A stretch of DNA of 64,000 nt from Gemmatimonadota bacterium (GTDB taxonomy: Bacteria > Gemmatimonadota > Gemmatimonadetes > Longimicrobiales > Gaopeijiaceae). The position numbers and the translations under genes were made by a program. Positions within the stretch are counted from its first letter, which is position 1. The number at the start of each line of letters is the position of its first letter. This document shows positions 58,453 to 64,000 of this stretch, piece by piece. The notes below the pieces were generated by a model. That model made no database searches, had not been told where the DNA came from, and saw only the letters and a list, made by a program, of their open reading frames with translations. The stretch spans positions 20,330 through 84,329 of the forward strand of contig JBBEBG010000031.1 in assembly GCA_040882465.1 (NCBI GenBank), written 5' to 3'.

Positions 58453-59097
58453 GTGACTCCGGAAGGGCTTCAGGTCGGGGCCGAGTCGAGCCCGCGCTTC
58501 GAGCTCCGCTCTTTCGGGCAGGATTTCGACCGGATCCACCATCGCATGGCGCGCCTCTCCGTGCCGGTACCCGAGGATCTCTGGGAGCGGCGGTCCGAGG
58601 AGATATACGTCGTTTCCAGGGCGAGCGACGTCTTCGGCGTGAAGATCCGCGGCGGGAAGCTGGACGTGAAGGAGTGGGTGCGGACCGTGGACGGGTTCGA
58701 GCAGTGGGCACCCCGCCTGAAGGTCGCCTTCCCTCTTCCCGCCGTGCTCCTCCAGGAGAAGCTCTTCCCCGCCCTCCAGACGGCTCCCCCCGATCTCCCG
58801 GCGGGAGGGTGTGACCTCGAGGACTTCCTGAGGCGAGTCCGGAGCCACCCGGAGCTCCAGGTGGTGCGTGTGAAAAAGCGTCGCTTCGGCTACCTGGTGC
58901 ATGGGACGATCTGCGAATACGTCGTTGTCTTAATCAACGGGGCGCGGGTCGTGACGGTGGGCGCCGAGTCCACGGAAATCCCCGATTTGCACCGGACTCT
59001 CACCGACACGGGGATGGCAGGTCTCGAGAACATCAACTATCTCCAGGCGATCAAGCGGGTGATCGGAATGATCGATCGGCCGCTCGCGAACGAGTGA
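58453..59097 (+). CDS. CYTH/VTC-like triphosphate-tunnel domain protein (tentative)
   Basis: About 214 residues. FELRSFGQDFDRIHHRMARLSVPVP starts the domain, with alternating charged strands (EEIYVVSRASDVFGVKIRGGKLDVKEWVRT, VRVKKRRFGYLVHGTICEYVVVLING) such as line the cationic tunnel of CYTH and VTC polyphosphate enzymes. Lys and Arg are plentiful but the exact ExExK motif is not visible at the N-terminus. Its place directly before a genuine CYTH gene and within phosphate genes supports polyphosphate or triphosphate binding. GTG 58453 with GGAG 8 nt upstream is preferred; ATG 58405 overlapping the lipoprotein gene is possible. Family assignment is uncertain. Confidence 0.6.
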   Translation: MTPEGLQVGAESSPRFELRSFGQDFDRIHHRMARLSVPVPEDLWERRSEEIYVVSRASDVFGVKIRGGKLDVKEWVRTVDGFEQWAPRLKVAFPLPAVLLQEKLFPALQTAPPDLPAGGCDLEDFLRRVRSHPELQVVRVKKRRFGYLVHGTICEYVVVLINGARVVTVGAESTEIPDLHRTLTDTGMAGLENINYLQAIKRVIGMIDRPLANE

Positions 59098-59114
59098 GGG
59101 AGGAGAAGCGAGCC

Positions 59115-59597
59115 GTGGCGCAAGAGATTGAACGGAAGTTTCTCGTGACCGGACCCTTCCACGGCGAGGCCCGCACGAAGACGCGCATCGTCCAAGGGTA
59201 CCTCTCTTCCGTCCCCGCGCGAGCGGTACGCGTGCGGATCCAGGGGGAACAGGGAGCACTCACGATCAAGGGGATCGGAAGCGCCTCGGGAGCGAGCCGC
59301 TACGAGTGGGAGAAGGAGATCCCCCTGGAGGAGGCGGAGGGGCTCCTCGCACTGTGCGAGCCGGGAAAGATCGAGAAGATCCGCTACCTCGTCCCGGTGG
59401 GCGACCACACCTTCGAGGTGGACGAATTCCACGGCGAGAACGCAGGTCTCGTGATCGCCGAGCTGGAGTTGGAGTCCGAGGAGGAGCCCTTCGCCCGGCC
59501 GGGCTGGCTGGGAAAGGAGGTCACGGGAGAAGCGCGGTACTACAATGCCATGCTGATGAAGCACCCTTACACCCGGTGGAAGGAGGAGCCGGCGTGA
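59115..59597 (+). CDS. CYTH-domain triphosphatase
   Basis: A 160-residue CYTH protein. The diagnostic EIERKF (ExExK) starts strand 1, followed by GYLSSVPARAVRVRIQGEQGALTIKGIG, YEWEKEIPLEEAEGLLAL, and GDHTFEVDEFHGENAGLVIAELELES, the full acidic and basic set of the tunnel. Bacterial relatives hydrolyse inorganic triphosphate or related short polyphosphates. GTG 59115 has AGGAG at 9 nt; its stop overlaps the next start. Together with PhoU-like and PiT proteins it suggests processing of imported phosphate or polyphosphate. Confidence 0.9.
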   Translation: MAQEIERKFLVTGPFHGEARTKTRIVQGYLSSVPARAVRVRIQGEQGALTIKGIGSASGASRYEWEKEIPLEEAEGLLALCEPGKIEKIRYLVPVGDHTFEVDEFHGENAGLVIAELELESEEEPFARPGWLGKEVTGEARYYNAMLMKHPYTRWKEEPA

Positions 59598-61258
59598 ACC
59601 CGGGCGCTCCGCCCCTTCCCGGCACGAGCCGGATCCCGCGAAGCGACCCCGCCGCCGCCGGAGGGGACCCCAGCGATCCGCTCGACATGCGGAACTACCG
59701 GATCGAGCAGCTGCCGGTCCGGAAGCGAAGCCGCGTCGAGGCGCAGCTGGCCCGGATCGGAGTGCCACTGGCTCTTCTGATCTTCGTGGTGCTCGCTTTT
59801 CTGGTGGACATCCCCTTCCTCCAGGACGTGGATCCGGAGGGTCTCGTCTCGGACGTCGCGCGGGCGGAGTTCGAGGCTCGGGGAAGCGAGGTGTTCAGCC
59901 GGAACAATGCATACATGCTGGCCATCTTCCTGGCTTCGCTCGTCTTGTGGTCCACGGTTGCCCTCCCGAACTACCTGATCAGCCTCATGGTGATCAGCGC
60001 CCTCGTCCTCACAGGGGTACTCGGAGAGAGTGTCGCCTATGCGCAGCTCGGCCACCCCGTGATGTGGCTGAACATCATGTCCTTCGTCCTTGCAAGCATG
60101 CTCGTGGCGACGGGGCTCGCGAAGCGTATCGCTCTCTTCCTTCTCCTCCGGTTCGGGCATACCGCTTCGACGATCTTCCTCGTTTTCATCGTTCTCAATC
60201 TGGCGCTGTCCGCGTTCGTTTCAGCGACGACGGCAAAGGCCGCGATCCTCCTCCCGCTCTTCATGGTGATCGCAGCGATCTACGGAGCGCGTGAGGGAGA
60301 AGAGAAATCGAACTTCGGGCGGAGCATCGTTCTCCAAAACCTCCTCTGTATCAACGTTGGGGCCGGAGCATTCGTCACGGGATCGGGGGCCAACCTTCTC
60401 GCCGCCGCCCTCATCGGTGGGGCGATCGGGGGGTCCATTTATTTTGCCGACTGGATGATGGCGATGTTCCCAATCATGACGGGGCTCATGCTCGTGGGAT
60501 ACCTCCTCGCGATGCGAGTCTTCTTCCCTCTCGCCCCCGAAGAGCGGATCCCCCGGATCGAAGGAGGGATGGAGCGCCTCCGGGACGAGTATCGGTCCCT
60601 CGGGCCGATCAGCGGGAAAGAGATCCGGACTGCGGTCCTCTTCCTCGCGATCCTCGGGCTCTGGGCCACTGACCGCATTCATGGGGTGAGCGCCACCGCC
60701 GTCGCTTTCCTCGGTGCGATCGTGGCGCTACTACCCCGCGTCGGGATCGTCGAGTGGAACGACATCGACATTCCCTGGCATCTCATGCTCTTTTCGGCGG
60801 GAGCGTATACCCTGGGAGCCGGCCTCGACGCGACCGACCTCCCCTCGATCACGGTCAACGCCTTTTTCGATCAGATGGGAATCGGGGCAGAGACGCCCTT
60901 CTGGGTCCTCTACCTCCTTCTGACCGGAGTGATGGTCTTCAGCGCGCTCGTTTTCCAGTCGAAAACGATGAGGGCGCTCATCTTCATCCCGATCGCGATC
61001 GGGGTCGCGGGACGATTCGGCTTCCCCGTCGTGAGCCTCGCCCTCCCCACGGCCTTCATGATCGAGCACGTGTACGTGCTTCCCTTCAACAGCAAGCCCG
61101 CCGCGCTCCTCTACGAGACGGACCGCTATTCCCTTTCCGACGCCTTTCGCTTTGGCATCACGATGATGATCATCGCATGGATCGTGAACATCCTCGCGGG
61201 GGAAACCTGGTTCCGATTCCTCGGAATCACGCCGGACGGGGTCTTCGGACTCTTCTGA
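59594..61258 (+). CDS. SLC13/DASS-family anion transporter
   Basis: A 554-residue protein with about 12 helices. The two SNT-like substrate signatures appear as FVSATTAKAAILLPL and, later, FNSKPAALLYETDRY after a TAFMIEHVYV helix. GSGANLLAAAL follows the first half. The family moves dicarboxylates, sulfate or phosphate with Na+. A 30-residue polar N-tail precedes the first helix. GTG 59594 overlaps the CYTH stop with AGGAGG upstream, so it belongs to the phosphate operon. Anion specificity is unproven; phosphate or sulfate fits the neighbours. Confidence 0.85.
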   Translation: MNPGAPPLPGTSRIPRSDPAAAGGDPSDPLDMRNYRIEQLPVRKRSRVEAQLARIGVPLALLIFVVLAFLVDIPFLQDVDPEGLVSDVARAEFEARGSEVFSRNNAYMLAIFLASLVLWSTVALPNYLISLMVISALVLTGVLGESVAYAQLGHPVMWLNIMSFVLASMLVATGLAKRIALFLLLRFGHTASTIFLVFIVLNLALSAFVSATTAKAAILLPLFMVIAAIYGAREGEEKSNFGRSIVLQNLLCINVGAGAFVTGSGANLLAAALIGGAIGGSIYFADWMMAMFPIMTGLMLVGYLLAMRVFFPLAPEERIPRIEGGMERLRDEYRSLGPISGKEIRTAVLFLAILGLWATDRIHGVSATAVAFLGAIVALLPRVGIVEWNDIDIPWHLMLFSAGAYTLGAGLDATDLPSITVNAFFDQMGIGAETPFWVLYLLLTGVMVFSALVFQSKTMRALIFIPIAIGVAGRFGFPVVSLALPTAFMIEHVYVLPFNSKPAALLYETDRYSLSDAFRFGITMMIIAWIVNILAGETWFRFLGITPDGVFGLF

Positions 61259-61301
61259 CGATCGCCTCCACGGCGGGACGCCAAGATGGAGTGAACGGCC
61301 C

Positions 61302-61946
61302 GTGACCTTACTCTTCAAGCAAAGTCGAGAGCTCGAGGCTCAGATCGACGACTACCTGGATCTGATCGGGCAGGGCGGATTGTTATTCCAGGAAGGGCTG
61401 CGCCTTTACCTCAAAGATCGTGAGGCTGAGTTCGAGGAGCGCCTCGCGGAGCTTCGGGTCACCGAGCGGAACGGCGACGAGCTTCGGCGCGGGATCGAGA
61501 GCAAACTCTACCTTCACACCCTGATTCCGGAGTCTCGAGGGGATGTTCTCGGGCTCCTCGAGGCGGCGGACAAGGTCCTGAACGCCCTCACCGGAACCCT
61601 TCTCCGCTTCGCCGTCGAGGAACCCGAGCTACTCGACGACCTCGATCCCTACTTCGAGGATCTCGCCGGACACGCAGTGGCCACCGCCGACTGCATGGTT
61701 CGAGGGTGCCGGGCCTACTTCCGCGACCTGGCGGCGGTCCGCGATCACATCAGCAAGGCGCAGTTCCATCGGGACGAGGCGAACCGGATCGCGGAAACCT
61801 GCACCCGGGCGGTCTTTCGCCGGGACCTTCGGCTCAGCCACAAGAATCAGATTCGAGCCCTCGTTTCGCATATCGAAGGAATCGCTGACGAGGCGGAAGA
61901 CGTCTGCGATCGGCTCGCCATCGCCGCGATCAAACGGCATGTCTGA
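61302..61946 (+). CDS. DUF47/PhoU-like protein
   Basis: A 214-residue all-helical protein of the DUF47/PhoU-like family, which partners PiT transporters and controls phosphate uptake. DDYLDLIGQGGLLFQEGLRLYL and a C-terminal HISKAQFHRDEANRIAETCTRAVFRRDL to HIEGIADEAEDVCDRL show the acidic E/D-rich metal-binding helices of PhoU. It stands immediately before the PiT gene (18 nt), the standard DUF47-PiT pair. GTG 61302. Confidence 0.9.
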   Translation: MTLLFKQSRELEAQIDDYLDLIGQGGLLFQEGLRLYLKDREAEFEERLAELRVTERNGDELRRGIESKLYLHTLIPESRGDVLGLLEAADKVLNALTGTLLRFAVEEPELLDDLDPYFEDLAGHAVATADCMVRGCRAYFRDLAAVRDHISKAQFHRDEANRIAETCTRAVFRRDLRLSHKNQIRALVSHIEGIADEAEDVCDRLAIAAIKRHV

Positions 61947-61964
61947 GGGGCGCGAGCAGCCTGC

Positions 61965-63020
61965 ATGATCTGGCTCTTCCTCCTCAGCGGACTCTTCCTG
62001 GGATGGTCGCTCGGAGCGAACGACGCGGCGAATATCTTCGGAACGGCAGTTGGCACGCGGATGGTGAAATTTCGCGTCGCCGCCGTCATCGCGAGCGGGG
62101 CCGTGATCGTGGGAGCCGTGGTCGGTGGATCGGGCACGACCGCGACGCTGGGGGCGCTCGGCGCGGTGGACGCTCCGGCCGGCGCCTTCACCGTCGCCCT
62201 CGCCGCGGGGCTCGCGGTCACCTGGATGAGCCGGGCCGGTCTCCCGGTCTCCACCTCCCAGGCGATCGTTGGGGCGATCGTCGGCTGGAACCTCTTCGCG
62301 GGCGCCCCGACCGACTTCGCCCTCCTCGCGCAGATCGTCTCGACCTGGGTCGTATCACCCATTCTGGCGGCGGCGCTCGCCGCGGTCCTTTACCTCCTGG
62401 TCCACAGAGCCCTTCGGCATAGCCGCATCCACATGCTCGAATTGGACGCATACACGCGGCTCGGACTCATTCTCGTCGGAGCCTTCGGGGCATATAGTCT
62501 CGGCGCGAACAATATCGGAAATGTCATGGGAGTCTTCGCCTCCGCCGCGCCCTTCGCCCCGATCCCGGTCGCCGGCGGATTCGAGTTGAGTGGGGTGCAG
62601 CAGCTCTTCCTCCTCGGAGGGGTGGCGATCTCCGTCGGAATCTTCACCAACTCGTTCAAGGTCATGAGCACCGTCGGTAGCCAGATCTTCAAGCTCACAC
62701 CGATCCTCGCGCTGGTGGTGGTGCTGGCCCACTCCCTCGTTCTCTTTCTCTTCGCCTCAACCGGACTGCGGGGACTCCTCGTCGGCCTCGGGCTTCCGGC
62801 ACTCCCGCTCGTTCCCGTCTCGAGCACACAGGCGATCGTCGGCGCGATCCTGGGCGTGGCGCTCGTGCGGGGGAGCGGAGCCGCGATCCGTTACGGCCTC
62901 CTCGGCCGCGTGGCGATCGGATGGATCGTCACGCCGGTGGCCGCAGGACTCCTGAGCTTCGTGGCCCTTTTTTTCGTCCAGAACGTCTTTCAGCTCGAGG
63001 TCGTGGGGCCGGCTCGGTGA
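61965..63020 (+). CDS. pitA: Inorganic phosphate transporter, PiT family
   Basis: A 351-residue inner-membrane transporter with about 10-11 helices. The two PiT signatures are present: GANDAANIFGTAVGTR (residues 18-33) and GANNIGNVMGVFAS (about 180-193). PVSTSQAIVGAIVGW and PVSSTQAIVGAILGVAL are the paired re-entrant loops. It uses a H+ or Na+ gradient to import metal-phosphate. It completes the phosphate island; a hairpin follows the stop codon. ATG 61965. Confidence 0.94.
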   Translation: MIWLFLLSGLFLGWSLGANDAANIFGTAVGTRMVKFRVAAVIASGAVIVGAVVGGSGTTATLGALGAVDAPAGAFTVALAAGLAVTWMSRAGLPVSTSQAIVGAIVGWNLFAGAPTDFALLAQIVSTWVVSPILAAALAAVLYLLVHRALRHSRIHMLELDAYTRLGLILVGAFGAYSLGANNIGNVMGVFASAAPFAPIPVAGGFELSGVQQLFLLGGVAISVGIFTNSFKVMSTVGSQIFKLTPILALVVVLAHSLVLFLFASTGLRGLLVGLGLPALPLVPVSSTQAIVGAILGVALVRGSGAAIRYGLLGRVAIGWIVTPVAAGLLSFVALFFVQNVFQLEVVGPAR

Positions 63021-63027
63021 ACTGCGG

Positions 63028-63056
63028 TGCTGTGGCCCTCCCTTTGGGCCGCGGCA
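63028..63056. terminator. Hairpin after the phosphate operon
   Basis: An 11-bp stem pairs 63028-63038 with 63046-63056 (left TGCTGTGGCCC, right GGGCCGCGGCA, with three G-T pairs) around a 7-nt loop. It stands between the PiT stop and the convergent ZIP stop and could serve both. There is no T-run on the plus strand. Confidence 0.5.
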
Positions 63057-63120
63057 GTGATACGGACGCTGGCGCCCGGCGAAACTGCGGACAGCGTCGC
63101 GGAAGCCCCCTCATGCTCCC

Positions 63121-63930
63121 TCAGCCGAGCGAAATCGCGAGCGCCCCGAGCAGGCCGATGCCCGCGAGGAAAAAGGTGAGATGGAGCGCCCCACGCGCGA
63201 CTCCTCCCACGGCCTTGATCTCCGGGATCAGGTCGGAGGCGCCGATGTAGAGGAAGTTCCCTGCCGCGAAGGGAAGCAGAAAGTGAATATCCATCCTCGC
63301 GGCCGCACCCCAGGCGACGACGGCCCCGAGCGGGAAGGTCAGGGCGCTGATGAAGTTGAGGAGGAGCGCACGGCGGCGAGGGAAGCCCCCGTGGACGAGA
63401 ATGGCGAAGTCTCCGATTTCTTGTGGGACTTCGTGCGCGGCGGCGGCGAGCCAGGCCGAAAGGCCAACCCTCGGATCCACCATGAAGGCCGCACCCACGG
63501 AGAGGCCCCCGATCAGGTTGTGAAGGGCGTCGCCGAGGAGGATCAGCCACGCCTCCGGACGAGCTGCGACGACCGTTCTCGTGTGCGACCGGTGCCAATG
63601 CAAAAACTGCTCGATCGCGAAGAAGACCGTGAAGCCCCCAGCCATCCAAGCGCACGCTTCGAGCGCGGAGGCGCCTCCCTCCAATCCCTCCGGGAGAAGA
63701 TGAAAAAACGCGCCGCCGAGAAGTGAACCCGCCGCGAACCCGACCACCGGGAGAAGGGTGCGATCCAGGATTCTCTTCGGGAGAACGATCGCCACGACGC
63801 CGACGAGGGCGATCGCGCTCATCGCGAACCCCATCACCAGGATCCAGGGGAGAGGCGTGGAGCTTGTCCACCCGTCCGCCTGGAAGGCCAAGCTACTCGC
63901 CCCGGTCAGGAGCATCGGATGGGAAGCCAT
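63121..63930 (-). CDS. ZIP-family divalent metal transporter
   Basis: A 269-residue protein with about eight helices. Transmembrane helices IV and V bear the metal-binding motifs HNLIGGLSVGAAF (H-N-x-x-x-G) and HEVPQEIGDFAIL (H-E-x-x-x-E), as in ZIP/GufA proteins. A polar loop with FLHWHRSHTRT may be the variable His region. It imports Zn2+, Fe2+ or Mn2+. The ATG at 63930 has no Shine-Dalgarno; a TATACT box 11 bp upstream implies a very short leader. Convergent with the PiT gene. Confidence 0.9.
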   Translation of the reverse strand: MASHPMLLTGASSLAFQADGWTSSTPLPWILVMGFAMSAIALVGVVAIVLPKRILDRTLLPVVGFAAGSLLGGAFFHLLPEGLEGGASALEACAWMAGGFTVFFAIEQFLHWHRSHTRTVVAARPEAWLILLGDALHNLIGGLSVGAAFMVDPRVGLSAWLAAAAHEVPQEIGDFAILVHGGFPRRRALLLNFISALTFPLGAVVAWGAAARMDIHFLLPFAAGNFLYIGASDLIPEIKAVGGVARGALHLTFFLAGIGLLGALAISLG

Positions 63931-63941
63931 GGGAGGAAACT

Positions 63942-63963
63942 AGTATACCGTTACAAAAGTATA
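63942..63963 (-). promoter_or_regulatory. Promoter and dyad upstream of ZIP gene
   Basis: On the minus strand TATACT (63942-63947) is a near-consensus -10 and lies only 11 bp before the ATG. It is embedded in a dyad, TATAC (63944-63948) and GTATA (63959-63963) spaced by 10 bp, in a strongly AT-rich patch. This could be an operator for a metal-sensing repressor. No good -35 is visible, hinting at activator or extended -10 dependence. Confidence 0.42.
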
Positions 63964-64000
63964 TAGACCATGAGCAGGAAGGGGCGTATATTCCTGTGCA

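Noticed and set aside
63970..64000. ATG starting MSRKGRIFLC at the right edge
   Set aside because: Only ten codons are visible and no ribosome site precedes it; it may start a divergent gene, but cannot be supported.

Overview
The window is 64 kb of gene-dense, high-GC bacterial DNA with about 60 protein genes. It has no rRNA, recognisable tRNA, insertion sequence or CRISPR array. The outer-membrane gene set (TonB-dependent receptor, OprP/OprO-type porin, many lipoproteins, DsbB) indicates a diderm. The high GC and the small secreted 'carboxypeptidase-regulatory plus TonB-plug only' proteins resemble Gemmatimonadota. That assignment is an inference from style, not from a marker gene.

Layout. 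1-6.0 kb: the end of an NhaC antiporter, then a leftward run of glycosidase-like lipoprotein, tadA, a LexA-like repressor, gltX and ispG. 6.2-15.8 kb: a lipoprotein, a Glu/Leu-type dehydrogenase, two plug-only TonB-like proteins around a small beta-barrel gene, a zinc alcohol dehydrogenase, a DHFR-fold protein, DsbB, a membrane PQQ-type sugar dehydrogenase fused to cytochrome c, and OsmC. 15.9-20.3 kb: a CPA-type antiporter with a TrkA-N domain, an alpha/beta hydrolase and a PlsC-type acyltransferase. 20.4-24.2 kb: a metal-handling locus of His-rich exported protein, TonB-dependent receptor, His-containing lipoprotein and CopC; two of these genes carry single-base frameshifts.

24.3-32.8 kb: a leftward signalling and stress block with an NtrC-type regulator, a double universal stress protein, two histidine kinases, a receiver protein, a short-chain dehydrogenase and Hsp20, followed by a rightward CBS protein. 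32.7-44.4 kb: a P2-type cation ATPase divergent from a complete N-ATPase operon (atpDCQRBEFA-G). A protein-isoaspartate methyltransferase/erythromycin-esterase fusion gene sits between atpA and atpG. 44.4-45.4 kb: a four-helix membrane protein and a cytochrome c lipoprotein.

45.7-51.3 kb: six genes, each overlapping the next by 4 nt, encode a membrane protein, an acetyl-CoA-synthetase-like enzyme, pyruvate-dehydrogenase-type E1 alpha, E1 beta and E2, and a stand-alone acyl carrier protein. 51.4-55.6 kb: CBS protein, dodecin, phosphoribosyltransferase, an orphan groEL with a stop codon and a frameshift, and a dienelactone-hydrolase-like protein. 56.2-63.0 kb: a phosphate island with OprP-like porin, lipoprotein, two polyphosphate-tunnel-like proteins, an SLC13 transporter, a PhoU-like DUF47 protein and a PiT phosphate transporter, preceded by a Pho-box-like direct repeat. 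63.1-63.9 kb: a ZIP metal transporter.

The main themes are ion and metal homeostasis, phosphate acquisition, and an oxygen/energy-stress type island (Usp, CBS, Hsp20, dodecin, N-ATPase, ACS-PDH). The points most worth a second look are a LexA homologue that seems unable to self-cleave, the pcm-ere fusion inside the ATPase operon, the ACS-PDH-ACP operon, the His-rich/TonB/CopC metal locus, and the Pho-box-like site before the phosphate island.
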